Below are positions 16,385-24,169 of a DNA stretch of 64,000 nucleotides, one piece after another. The translations under genes and the position numbers were made by a program. The stretch is from Cellulomonas sp. PhB150 (GTDB taxonomy: Bacteria > Actinomycetota > Actinomycetes > Actinomycetales > Cellulomonadaceae), in the NCBI RefSeq assembly GCF_003755175.1, contig NZ_RKHX01000006.1, positions 1 through 64,000 of the forward strand. Reading direction: 5' to 3'. Position 1 is the first letter of the stretch, and the number at the start of each line of letters is the position of its first letter. Below the pieces are notes generated by a model that had not been told where the DNA came from, made no database searches, and saw only the letters and a program-made list of their open reading frames with translations.

Positions 16385-16930
16385 GTGCTGACACAGGTCG
16401 TACCCGAGATCGCTGCGCCGCTCCCGGCGCCCGCCGCCCAGGCCCGCACGCTGCTGCTGAACGCGAGCCTCGAACCCCTGTGCATCGTGAGCGTCCACCG
16501 CGCGGTGCTCCTGATGATGTGCGGCAAGGCCACGGTCCTGGAGACCGACGGCCGCACCCTGCACTCCGCGCACGTCGAGCTGCCGCTGCCCGTGGTCATC
16601 TCGCTGACGCGGTACGTGCACGTCCCGGTCCGCCGCCCGGTCCCGCCCACGCGCCGGACCGTGCTGCAGCGCGACTCGCACCGCTGCGCGTACTGCGGCG
16701 GCGGCGCCGACACCGTGGACCACGTGCACCCGCGCTCCAAGGGCGGGCGGCACGAGTGGGGCAACGTCGTGGCGGCCTGCGTGCGGTGCAACCACCGCAA
16801 GGCCGACCGCCTGCTGCACGAGCTCGGCTGGGAGCTGCCCTTCACGCCGCGCGCGCCACGGTGGTCCATCGCGTTCGGTTCCGGGGCGGTCCGCGCGGAC
16901 CCGCTATGGTCCGCCTATGTCGTCGCGTGA
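16385..16930 (+). CDS. HNH endonuclease-family protein
   Basis: A protein of 181 residues from a GTG preceded by GGGAGTCTGCC. The N-terminal half (RTLLLNASLEPLCIVSVHRA, then AVLLMMCGKATVLE) is the conserved module found in actinobacterial HNH proteins of this small family. The HNH domain covers about 95-150: CAYCGGGADTVDHVHPRSKG, then GNVVAACVRCNHRKADR, giving two CxxC zinc pairs and the D-H...N...H metal site. The biological target is unknown; this family is widespread and chromosomal, not typical of mobile elements. No methylase or toxin/antitoxin partner is adjacent. Confidence 0.88.
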   Translation: MLTQVVPEIAAPLPAPAAQARTLLLNASLEPLCIVSVHRAVLLMMCGKATVLETDGRTLHSAHVELPLPVVISLTRYVHVPVRRPVPPTRRTVLQRDSHRCAYCGGGADTVDHVHPRSKGGRHEWGNVVAACVRCNHRKADRLLHELGWELPFTPRAPRWSIAFGSGAVRADPLWSAYVVA

Positions 16931-17017
16931 GACCGCGCGCGACACTAGGGGGACGGGCAGCGCACCGCCCGCGTCGATGACGCGGTGGGTCCGCCGCACG
17001 AGCGCGAGGGAGCAGCC

Positions 17018-17983
17018 ATGACAGCCGTGCCAGGTGGGCCAGACGGGTCGCAGCAGGACGTGATCCTGGTCGGGGTCGACGGCTCGACGCCGAGCCTGCA
17101 CGCGCTGGACTGGGCGGCCGCCGAGGCCGCCGTGCGCGGCTGGTCGCTGCACCTGGTGTGCTCGTACTCGCTGCCGTCGTTCACGGCGGCCTCGCTCGAC
17201 GGCGGGTACGCGGCGCTCGACGACACCGCGATCCAGGAGGGCGCCCGCGCGGTGCTGGCCGAGGGCGTGGCTCGCGTCTCCCACCACGGCGTCCCGATCA
17301 CGACGAAGGTGCACACCGGCGACGCGGCCGGGGTGCTCGTCGAGCTCTCCCGCGAGGCGCGCCTGGCGGTGGTCGGCACGCGCGGCCGCGGTGGCTTCGC
17401 CGACCGGCTGCTGGGGACCGTCTCGTCGGCCCTGCCCGCGCACGCGCACTGCCCCACGGTCGTCGTCCCGCTGCGCGACTCGTCGGGCCACGCGCTGCCC
17501 GACGACGTCGAGCCGCCGCCCGTACGCCCGGTGCGGCGCATCGTCGTCGGCGTGGACGGCTCCGACCAGGCCGAGCGGGCGCTGCGGTTCGCGGTCGCCG
17601 AGGCGGAGGCCTGGGGCGCCGACCTGACCGCCGTCGCCGGGGTGCCGGTGGCGTCGATGACCGGCGTGCTCGCCTGGCTGCCTGCAGCGGTCGACCACGA
17701 GCAGGTGCTGCGCGACCTCGAGGAGGGGCTCAACGTCGTCGTCGACCGCGCGCTCGTCGGGCACGAGCTCACCGTGAAGCGGCACGCGCTCGACGGGACC
17801 GGGGCCGAGCTGCTGACCGAGTTCTCGGAGGCGACCGACCTCATCGTGCTCGGCTCGCGCGGGCGCGGCGGGTTCGCGGGCCTGCTGCTGGGCTCGACGA
17901 GCCAGGCGGTGCTGCACCACGCGCAGTGCCCGGTCATGATCGTGACCAACCGCTGCGCCCCCGCGGCGGCCGGCGCCGCCTGA
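17018..17983 (+). CDS. Universal stress protein, two tandem Usp domains
   Basis: A protein of 321 residues; the ATG at 17018 follows GCGAGGGAGCA. Domain 1 (about 8-155) opens DVILVGVDGSTPSLHALDWA and ends with the ATP-binding signature VVGTRGRGGFADRLLGTVSS. Domain 2 (about 170-315) opens RRIVVGVDGSDQAERALRFA and ends VLGSRGRGGFAGLLLGSTSQ. Both carry G-x2-G-x9-G-[ST] motifs, so both probably bind ATP. Tandem Usp proteins are frequent in actinobacteria and respond to hypoxia or stationary phase. It stands alone, with over 200 bp downstream free of genes. Confidence 0.93.
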   Translation: MTAVPGGPDGSQQDVILVGVDGSTPSLHALDWAAAEAAVRGWSLHLVCSYSLPSFTAASLDGGYAALDDTAIQEGARAVLAEGVARVSHHGVPITTKVHTGDAAGVLVELSREARLAVVGTRGRGGFADRLLGTVSSALPAHAHCPTVVVPLRDSSGHALPDDVEPPPVRPVRRIVVGVDGSDQAERALRFAVAEAEAWGADLTAVAGVPVASMTGVLAWLPAAVDHEQVLRDLEEGLNVVVDRALVGHELTVKRHALDGTGAELLTEFSEATDLIVLGSRGRGGFAGLLLGSTSQAVLHHAQCPVMIVTNRCAPAAAGAA

Positions 17984-18199
17984 GCCCCTCCGCCTCGACC
18001 CGCCCGCGCGAGCCGCGCCCGCAGCGCCCGCCGCACGCCCGCACCCGCCGTGGCTGCAGGGATGGGTGAAGCCTTCGTGCACGCGGGCGTGGCGAATGCT
18101 GTGACGAAGCCTGCGTCCAGGCGTGCGCCGAAGGTCCGGGCGCCTTGGGCGTCCGGGGCGTTCTGGCCCGTCGAGGCCTGAGCAGGCGGGCCGGCGTCG

Positions 18200-18658
18200 T
18201 CAGGGCTGCTCGGGGACCTCGGGGCGGCGGACGAGCGCCGAGAGGACCACGCTGGAGCGGGTGCGGGAGACGAACGGCTCGGCCGCGAAGCGCTCGACCA
18301 CCTGCTCGAGGTGGCGCATGTCGCGCGCACGCACCTGGACGACGAGGTCGACGTCGCCGGTGACGGTGCTCGCCGCGACGACCTCGGGGTACTGCTCGAC
18401 CGCGGCGCGCATCGTCGCCGGGCTCGTCGACCCCTGGCAGTAGACCTCGACGAACGCCTCGGTGTGCCAGCCCATCGCGGCCGGGTCCAGGCGCGCCGTG
18501 AATCCGCGGATGACCCCGCGCTCGCGGAGCCGGTCCACCCGTCGCTTCACCGCGGGGGCGGACAGCGACACCTGCTGGCCCACCTGGGCGAACGTGGCGC
18601 GGGCGTCGACGGACAGCGCCCGCAGGATCGCCATGTCGAGGTCGTCGATGTCAGGCAC
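18200..18658 (-). CDS. Lrp/AsnC-family transcriptional regulator
   Basis: A protein of 152 residues from a GTG (reads PDIDDLDMAILRALSVDARA). The N-terminal helix-turn-helix is FAQVGQQVSLSAPAVKRRVD; the C-terminal ligand-sensing RAM domain includes YPEVVAASTVTGDVDLVVQV. These regulators respond to amino acids. In actinobacteria an Lrp-type gene typically sits beside ddaH-rocD (arginine catabolism). Here that pair lies 1.2 kb away, separated by the CAP-domain gene at 18840. Control of ddaH-rocD is therefore an inference from usual context. It is divergent from the CAP gene. Confidence 0.9.
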   Translation of the reverse strand: MPDIDDLDMAILRALSVDARATFAQVGQQVSLSAPAVKRRVDRLRERGVIRGFTARLDPAAMGWHTEAFVEVYCQGSTSPATMRAAVEQYPEVVAASTVTGDVDLVVQVRARDMRHLEQVVERFAAEPFVSRTRSSVVLSALVRRPEVPEQP

Positions 18659-18839
18659 CCGCCCATCTTCGCCGACGCGGCGGCGTGGGACGCGCCGGAA
18701 TCGGCCTTCTGTGTGATATCCGCCCGATTTGCCGCTGTTCCCTCAAGTGTCCGGGGTGCCCTGCCGAAAGGAGGGGCGGAGCCGACCGTCCCCCTCGGCT
18801 GGGCACGGGACCGGCGAACAGGCACCGAAGGAGCACAGC

Positions 18840-19718
18840 ATGCGGATCTGGGACCGGCACTCGCGGATGGCGACGGCCCTCGTCGTGGCCACGGCACTCG
18901 TCGCCACGGGAGCGAGCGCGGCGTGGAGCGACACCCGCTCCTCGGGCGCCACACCCACGGCGATCGTCACGCTGAGCCCGATCTCGCCGGAGGCCGGCGC
19001 AGGTGCCCCGTCGCTGGCGAGCTCGGCGTCGTCGTCCGTGGCGCGGGCGGCGGTCGCGATCCGTCAGTCGGCGGCCCAGGCCGCAGCAGCAGCGAAGGCC
19101 GCCGCGGAGCAGGCCGCGAAGAAGGCCGCGGCCGAGAAGGCGGCGAAGAAGGCTGCTGCGAAGAAGGCCGCCGCGAAGAAGGCTGCGGCCAAGAAGAAGG
19201 CTGCGGCCAAGAAGAAGGCTGCGGCGAAGAAGAAGGCCGCCGCCAAGAAGGCTGCCGCGAAGAAGGCTGCCGCGAAGAAGGCTGCCGCGAAGAAGGCTGC
19301 GGCCAAGAAGGCCGCCGTGAAGAAGTCGGCGTCCATCAAGGCGCCGACCAAGGTCCCCTCTGGTGGCCTGGTCTGCCGGGGCTCGGGCGGACCGGGCGCG
19401 GCGGAGCAGAAGGTCAGCGCGATCGGCGCCGCGATCAACTCCTACCGTGCGAGCCACGGCCTGAAGAAGCTGAGCATCTCCCGCTCGTCCACGCTGGTCG
19501 GCCACGCCAAGACGATGGCGACGACCGGCGGGATCTGGCACTCCGGCCACGAGAACATTGTCGCGTGCGTGAGCGACGACAGCGCCTCGACCATGGTCAC
19601 CGCGTGGTCGCACTCCGCGCCGCACAAGGCGCAGATGCTCCGCAAGGACGTCAGCCACATGACCGTCGGCGGCGCCGCCAACGACGGCTGGCTCTTCGGC
19701 GCAGTCCTCTTCAGCTGA
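18840..19718 (+). CDS. Secreted CAP-domain protein with a Lys/Ala repeat stalk
   Basis: A protein of 292 residues, starting at the ATG at 18840 behind GAAGGAGCACAGC. A signal peptide (MATALVVATALVATGASA) is followed by a low-complexity stalk at about residues 80-165 made of KAAAKK-type units, strongly basic and helical, like histone-H1-like tails. The C-terminal 110 residues (about 178-292) form a CAP/SCP domain: AEQKVSAIGAAINSYRASHG, LVGHAKTMATTGGIWHSGHE with the cation-binding His/Glu, and HSAPHKAQMLRKDVSHMTVG. The stalk may bind anionic wall polymers or DNA. It lacks a wall-sorting tail. Confidence 0.85.
   Translation: MRIWDRHSRMATALVVATALVATGASAAWSDTRSSGATPTAIVTLSPISPEAGAGAPSLASSASSSVARAAVAIRQSAAQAAAAAKAAAEQAAKKAAAEKAAKKAAAKKAAAKKAAAKKKAAAKKKAAAKKKAAAKKAAAKKAAAKKAAAKKAAAKKAAVKKSASIKAPTKVPSGGLVCRGSGGPGAAEQKVSAIGAAINSYRASHGLKKLSISRSSTLVGHAKTMATTGGIWHSGHENIVACVSDDSASTMVTAWSHSAPHKAQMLRKDVSHMTVGGAANDGWLFGAVLFS
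19117..19325 (+). repeat. In-gene 15/18-bp repeats encoding KAAAKK units
   Basis: Inside the CAP gene the DNA repeats units such as GCGAAGAAGGCTGCC (15 bp, several near-identical copies at about 19256-19300) and AAGAAGAAGGCTGCGGCC (18 bp, about 19192-19246). The unit mixture suggests expansion and contraction by slippage, so copy number may differ between strains. The frame is kept because units are multiples of three. Confidence 0.85.
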
Positions 19719-19728
19719 GCCGCCCGAA

Positions 19729-19788
19729 CCACCTGACTCGCCGCCGATCCACCTGACTCGCCGTCGAACCACCTGACTCGCCGCCGAG
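19729..19788. repeat. Three tandem 20-bp repeats
   Basis: Three head-to-tail copies of CCACCTGACTCGCCGYCGAN, starting at 19729, 19749 and 19769, between the CAP gene and rocD (genes converge). Directly behind lies an inverted repeat GAGCGGTGG (19786-19794)/CCACCGCTC (19831-19839). No coding role is apparent. It could be part of a terminator region or a repeat relic. Confidence 0.75.
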
Positions 19789-19906
19789 CGGTGGCTTGCG
19801 CACGGCTCACGGACCTGAAGCGTGCCCAACCCACCGCTCGCCGGGGTGAGCCGCCGGGGTGGGGCGGCCAGGGGTCAGGCGGTGGGCGGCCGGGGTGGGC
19901 GGGTCG

Positions 19907-21115
19907 TCAGGCCAGGGCGTCCGTGAGGGCGTCCAGGGCTGTGTCGAGGTCCTCGGCCGTGATCGTCAGCGGCGGGGCGAGCCGGACAGTGCGGCCGTGG
20001 GTGTCCTTGGCCAGCACGCCGCGCGCGAGCAGCCGCTCGCACAGCTCGCGGCCGGTGGCAGGTCCGGACCCGGGAGCCACGTCGAGCCCGGCCCACAGGC
20101 CGATCCGCCGCACGGAGGCCAACGCTCCCGCGTCGACGAGCGCGTCGAGCCGGGCGCCGAGCTGCTCGCCCCGCACGGCGGCCGCGGCCTGCGGCTCCCC
20201 GGAGGCGAGCAGGTCGACGACCGCGAGGCCGACCGCGCACGCGAGCGGGTTGCCGCCGAACGTCGAGCCGTGCGTCCCTGCGGTCAGCACCCCGAGCACG
20301 TCGTCGCGCCCGACGACCGCGGAGACGGGCACGATGCCGCCGCCCAGGGCCTTGCCGAGCGTCACGAGGTCCGGCCGCACGCCCCACGTCTCGACGGCGA
20401 GCGTGGTCCCGGTGCGGCCCAGGCCGGACTGGATCTCGTCGGCGATCAGGAGCACGTCCGCCGACGTGCACAGCGCGCGGACGGCCGGCCAGTAGTCGGC
20501 GGGGGGCACGACGACGCCCTGCTCGCCCTGCACGGGCTCGAGCAGCACGGCGACGGTCGTCTCGTCGATGGCGGCGGCCAGCGCGGCGGCGTCCCCGTAG
20601 GGGACCGAGCGGAACCCGGGCGTGAACGGCCCGAAGTGCCGGCGCGCGTCGGGGTCGTCGGAGAACGAGACGATGGTCGTCGTCCGGCCGTGGAAGTTCC
20701 CGTCGGCGACGACGATCGTCGCGCGGTCGTCGGGCACGCCCTTGACCTCGTAGCCCCACTTGCGCGCGGCCTTGATGGCGGTCTCGACGGCCTCGGCGCC
20801 GGTGTTCATCGGCAGCACCAGCGGCGTGCCGGTGAGCAGCGGGCCGACGAGGCCGGCGAGCGCCGACGCGAACGGCTCGAGCAGGTCGTGGTCGAACGCG
20901 CGCGAGGTCAGCGTGATCCGGTCGAGCTGCGCGTGCGCCGCGGCGACCAGCGCGGGGTGCCCATGGCCGAAGTTGAGCGCCGAGTACCCCGCCAGCAGGT
21001 CGAGGTACCGCCGGCCGTCGACGTCCGTGACCCAGGAGCCGGAGCCCGAGGTCAGCGTGACCGGCAGCGGGTGGTAGTTGTGCGCGAGCGCCGACGCGAC
21101 GGCCGTCGTGGTCAT
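19907..21115 (-). CDS. rocD: Ornithine aminotransferase
   Basis: A protein of 402 residues, class III PLP-dependent aminotransferase. It begins with NYHPLPVTLTSGSGSWVTDV. Family motifs include VLPMNTGAEAVETAIKAARKW, the PLP-phosphate site NFHGRTTTIVSFS, the ring-stacking aspartate in LIADEIQSGLGRTG, and the Schiff-base lysine in LVTLGKALGGGIVP, followed by GTHGSTFGGNPLACAVG. It converts ornithine plus 2-oxoglutarate to glutamate semialdehyde and glutamate. It starts 2 nt after the stop of the upstream amidinohydrolase, so the two act in sequence on arginine-derived ornithine. Length and motifs are complete. Confidence 0.94.
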   Translation of the reverse strand: MTTTAVASALAHNYHPLPVTLTSGSGSWVTDVDGRRYLDLLAGYSALNFGHGHPALVAAAHAQLDRITLTSRAFDHDLLEPFASALAGLVGPLLTGTPLVLPMNTGAEAVETAIKAARKWGYEVKGVPDDRATIVVADGNFHGRTTTIVSFSDDPDARRHFGPFTPGFRSVPYGDAAALAAAIDETTVAVLLEPVQGEQGVVVPPADYWPAVRALCTSADVLLIADEIQSGLGRTGTTLAVETWGVRPDLVTLGKALGGGIVPVSAVVGRDDVLGVLTAGTHGSTFGGNPLACAVGLAVVDLLASGEPQAAAAVRGEQLGARLDALVDAGALASVRRIGLWAGLDVAPGSGPATGRELCERLLARGVLAKDTHGRTVRLAPPLTITAEDLDTALDALTDALA

Positions 21116-21116
21116 G

Positions 21117-21953
21117 TCAGGAGCGGATCTCGAGCGTGCAGCACTTCGCGCCGCCGCCGCCCTTGAGCAGCTCGCTCGTGTCGACGGGGATCGGGGTGTA
21201 GCCGCGCTCGCGCAGGGCCGCGGACAGGTCCACGGCGCCGGGCGCGACGACCACGTTCTCGCCGTCGGACACCGCGTTGAGGCCCAGGGCCACGGCGTCG
21301 CGCTCGGTCGCGAGGATCGCGTCGGGGAACATCTGCTCGAGCACGGCCCGGCTGCCGGCCGAGAACGCGGGCGCGAAGTACGCGACCTGCGGGGCCGCCG
21401 ACGACGAGGAGATCACGGCCAGCGCGGTGTCCAGGTGGTAGTAGTGCGGGTCGACGAGCTCGAGGGAGACGACCGGGCGGCCGAAGAGCTCCTGGGCCTC
21501 GGCGTGCGCGGACCGCTCGGTGCGGAAGCCCGTGCCGGCCAGGATGACGTCGCCGACGACGAGGAGGTCGCCCTCGCCCTCGTTGGTCTCGGCCGCGGTG
21601 TGCGTGACGAAGCCGCGGTCCGCGAACCACTTCTGGTAGGCGGGGCCCTCGGGCTGGCGCTCCGGGTAGCGGAACGCGGCGGAGTAGACGACGCCGTCGA
21701 CGACGGTCGCGCCGTTGGCGGCGTAGACCATGTCCGGCAGGCCGGCGATGGGTTCGATCGTCTCGACCGTGTGGCCGAGGTCGAGGTAGGTGTCCCGCAG
21801 CGTGCGCCACTGCCGCACCGCCAGGTCCGCGTCGGTGTGCCGGGTCTTGTCCATCCACGGGTTGATCTCGTAGGAGACCGTGTAGTGCACGGGCTCGCAC
21901 ATCAGGTAGCGGCGGTCGGCACGTCCGGGCGCGGTGCTGGCAGCGGCGGTCAT
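21117..21953 (-). CDS. ddaH: DDAH-type amidinohydrolase (arginine to ornithine branch)
   Basis: A protein of 278 residues of the amidinotransferase/arginine-deiminase superfamily. Seen are the N-terminal CEPVHYTVSYEINPWMD, substrate-site EGEGDLLVVGD, the catalytic histidine in VDPHYYHLDTALAV and the C-terminal nucleophile cysteine in GGGGAKCCTLEI. Actinobacterial members beside rocD are annotated as dimethylargininases or arginine-degrading hydrolases that deliver citrulline or ornithine; the exact product cannot be told here. Coding region ends 1 nt before rocD begins, a tight operon. A pair of CGTTGCGC repeats lies about 80-110 bp upstream. Confidence 0.88.
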   Translation of the reverse strand: MTAAASTAPGRADRRYLMCEPVHYTVSYEINPWMDKTRHTDADLAVRQWRTLRDTYLDLGHTVETIEPIAGLPDMVYAANGATVVDGVVYSAAFRYPERQPEGPAYQKWFADRGFVTHTAAETNEGEGDLLVVGDVILAGTGFRTERSAHAEAQELFGRPVVSLELVDPHYYHLDTALAVISSSSAAPQVAYFAPAFSAGSRAVLEQMFPDAILATERDAVALGLNAVSDGENVVVAPGAVDLSAALRERGYTPIPVDTSELLKGGGGAKCCTLEIRS

Positions 21954-22034
21954 CGGGCTCCTTCGAGGGCGGGGGCGGTGACGCAGGTCCGCTTTCGAGG
22001 GTACGAGCCGTTTCGGCGGCGATCCGCCAACCCG

Positions 22035-22064
22035 CGTTGCGCATGTGGGCGCGATTCGTTGCGC
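22035..22064 (-). promoter_or_regulatory. Direct repeats CGTTGCGC upstream of ddaH-rocD
   Basis: Two copies of CGTTGCGC (22035-22042 and 22057-22064) spaced 22 bp start-to-start, i.e. two helical turns, in the 119-bp gap before ddaH. The spacing suits a dimeric or multimeric regulator such as Lrp. Seen: the repeats. Inferred: the regulator. Confidence 0.3.
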
Positions 22065-22072
22065 GAGCAGGC

Positions 22073-22531
22073 CTACGACAGGCGATGTGTTGCGTCGACC
22101 TCACGGGCGGCGGCGCCGAGGGCGCCTCGCACCATCAGGCCGAGGAACGGCCGCAGCAGCGCGCGCCCGAAGCCGACGGGCAGGTGCGCGAGGTAGACGT
22201 CCTCGGACCACAGCACCCGAGCGTGCGCGTCGTCGAGCGCGGTGACCTCGATGCGCGCCTCGCCGAGCAGCACGGGCCCGTGCTTGACGAAGACCGCCAC
22301 GCGCGTGGCCCCGGGCGGGTCGGCACGGGTGATGACCATGCGGTCGACGATCCCCGGCGCGCCTCGTCGGGCGAACGGTCCCGAGGTGGCGCGGATCCGC
22401 GTCCCGACGCGCGGTGGCCCGTCGGTCTCGACCCGGGTCAGCGGCACCCACCGCGCGTGGTTGCGGGCGTCGGTCAGCAGGTCCCACGCCTCGTCGGCCG
22501 AGAGCGGGAGCGTCCGCGCCGCCCTGCTCAC
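22073..22531 (-). CDS. SRPBCC-family (START-like) protein
   Basis: A protein of 152 residues from a GTG that overlaps the preceding stop by 4 nt. The opening VSRAARTLPLSADEAWDLLTD and NHARWVPLTRVETDGPPRVG are typical of polyketide-cyclase/START-like SRPBCC proteins (LPxsxxxxWdLltd). The fold has a hydrophobic ligand pocket and no fixed catalytic residues. Nothing in the context names a ligand. It is the second gene of a two-gene unit with the MmcQ/YjbR-type protein. Confidence 0.8.
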   Translation of the reverse strand: MSRAARTLPLSADEAWDLLTDARNHARWVPLTRVETDGPPRVGTRIRATSGPFARRGAPGIVDRMVITRADPPGATRVAVFVKHGPVLLGEARIEVTALDDAHARVLWSEDVYLAHLPVGFGRALLRPFLGLMVRGALGAAAREVDATHRLS

Positions 22532-22902
22532 GCGGGCTCCAGCGCGGCCAGCTGCCGCCTGTTCGCGACCTGCCGGAACGAGCCCTCCAGCAGCTCGCGG
22601 ACCTCGTCCCAGTCGCTGTCGGCGGCCAGGTCGATCGCGAGCCAGCCGGCGGGGCCGTGGTACGGCGGCGCGTAGAAGCGCTCGTCGTGCTCCAGGGCGG
22701 GCCGCTCGTCGGGGTCGGGCTTGAACACGAGGCCGGTGTCGTGCCCGTCGTGCACGCCGTAGACCGCGAACATCGGGGTGCCCGCCCGGAACGTAGGGCG
22801 GCCCCAGGCCTCGACCTCGACCGCTTCGGGGAGGGCCAGCGCGAGGTCGCGCACGCGGGCCAGCACCGGGTCGGTGATCGCGAACATGCGCGGGTGGGTC
22901 AT
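22528..22902 (-). CDS. MmcQ/YjbR-family DNA-binding-like protein
   Basis: A protein of 124 residues from the ATG at 22902 (a GTG two codons upstream is possible). Features of the MmcQ/YjbR fold are seen: VRDLALALPEAVEVEAWGRP followed by TFRAGTPMFAVYG, and the C-terminal WDEVRELLEGSFRQVANRR. The fold resembles a double-wing DNA-binding module, but a function has not been established for the family in general. It is divergent from the aldo/keto reductase at 22928, with 25 bp between the starts. Confidence 0.82.
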   Translation of the reverse strand: MTHPRMFAITDPVLARVRDLALALPEAVEVEAWGRPTFRAGTPMFAVYGVHDGHDTGLVFKPDPDERPALEHDERFYAPPYHGPAGWLAIDLAADSDWDEVRELLEGSFRQVANRRQLAALEPA

Positions 22903-22927
22903 GCTCACCCACGGTAACGTCGCCGGC

Positions 22928-23914
22928 ATGGATACGCGTGTGCTGGGACGAACGGGTCGGTCGGTCGGGGTCATCGGGCTGGGGTGCTGGCAACTCGGAG
23001 GAGACTGGGGCGAGGTCGCCTCGGACACCGCGCTCGCGGTGCTGGGGGCCGCGGTCGATGCCGGGGTGACGTTCCTGGACACGGCCGACGTGTACGGCGA
23101 CGGCCGCTCGGAGAAGCTCGTCGGCGAGTTCCTCGCGTCGCGGCCCTCGTCGGGCCTCACCGTCGCGACCAAGATGGGCCGCCGTGCCGACCCGCACACC
23201 CCCGAGGAGTACACGCTCGACCACTACCGCGAGTGGACCGACCGGTCGCGCGCCAACCTGGGCGTCGACACGCTCGACCTGGTGCAGCTGCACTGCCCGC
23301 CCACGCCCGTCTTCCACCGCGAGTCCACGTACGACGACCTGGACACCCTGGTCGACGAGGGTCGCATCGCTGCCTACGGCGTCTCGGTGGAGACGGTCGA
23401 CGAGGCGCTCGCCGCGATCGCGCGCCCGCACGTGGCGACCGTGCAGATCATCCTCAACATCTTCCGCCGCAAGCCGCTCGACGCGGTGCTCCCGGCGGCC
23501 GTCGAGGCGGGCGTCGGGATCATCGCGCGCGTGCCGCTCGCCTCCGGCCTGCTCTCGGGCAAGTACGACCTGTCGACGCAGTTCGCGGACTCCGACCACC
23601 GCAGCTTCAACCGGCACGGCGAGGCGTTCGACGTGGGCGAGACCTTCGCGGGCGTGCCCTACGAGGTGGGTGTCGCAGCGGCGCAGGACGTCGCCGCGCT
23701 GACCCCCGAGGGCGCGACCACGGCCCAGCTCGCGCTGCGCTGGATCGTCGACCAGCCCGGCGTCTCGGTCGTCATCCCGGGCGCGCGCAACGCCGCCCAG
23801 GCCCAGGGCAACGCCGCCGCCGCGGCGCTCGCGCCGCTGCCCGCGCGCACGCTCGACGCGCTGAAGGCGATCTACGACAGCCAGGTGGCCGAGCACGTCG
23901 CCGACCGCTGGTGA
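22928..23914 (+). CDS. Aldo/keto reductase
   Basis: A protein of 328 residues from the ATG at 22928 (the open frame extends upstream without a better start). Motifs: LGRTGRSVGVIGLGCWQLGG, the catalytic Asp/Tyr in FLDTADVYGDGRSEKLVGEF, Lys in VATKMG, His in LVQLHCPP, and the NADPH-binding end IPGARNAAQAQGNAAA. It reduces aldehydes or ketones with NADPH. The sequence is of the general stress type (AKR11/YhdN-like); its substrate is not predictable. Confidence 0.92.
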   Translation: MDTRVLGRTGRSVGVIGLGCWQLGGDWGEVASDTALAVLGAAVDAGVTFLDTADVYGDGRSEKLVGEFLASRPSSGLTVATKMGRRADPHTPEEYTLDHYREWTDRSRANLGVDTLDLVQLHCPPTPVFHRESTYDDLDTLVDEGRIAAYGVSVETVDEALAAIARPHVATVQIILNIFRRKPLDAVLPAAVEAGVGIIARVPLASGLLSGKYDLSTQFADSDHRSFNRHGEAFDVGETFAGVPYEVGVAAAQDVAALTPEGATTAQLALRWIVDQPGVSVVIPGARNAAQAQGNAAAAALAPLPARTLDALKAIYDSQVAEHVADRW

Positions 23915-23917
23915 GGG

Positions 23918-24169
23918 TCAGCGGTCGAGGACCGCGCTGACCTCCGCCTCGACCTCGTCGAGCCGCCGGTGCTGCACGTGGGCACCGGACCAGCGGCGGG
24001 TGTCGAGGTCCCAGCGGGACTCGGACCCGGGCGGGACGCGCAGCCAGACCGTGCGCGTCACCCCGGCGGCCGTGACGCGCCGTGCCTGCTCGAGCGTGAA
24101 CGTGGTCCCCGGGTGCCGCGCGTGCAGCCGCGACCGGACCTGCTCGAAGGTCAGCGGCGGATGCCCCAC
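23918..24169 (-). CDS. Small hypothetical protein, 83 residues
   Basis: Starts at a GTG at 24169 inside the last codons of the EcsC-type gene (19-nt overlap). The sequence reads GHPPLTFEQVRSRLHARHPG and contains a central WLRVPPGSESRWDLDTRRWS. I do not recognise a family. It is charged, without signal peptide or membrane span. Tight coupling to the EcsC gene suggests one transcript. Codon third positions are G/C-rich, which supports a real gene. Confidence 0.6.
   Translation of the reverse strand: MGHPPLTFEQVRSRLHARHPGTTFTLEQARRVTAAGVTRTVWLRVPPGSESRWDLDTRRWSGAHVQHRRLDEVEAEVSAVLDR

Noticed and set aside
19117-19325. CRISPR-like array
   Set aside because: The repeats are in-frame KAAAKK codons with no unique spacers; no Cas genes are present.
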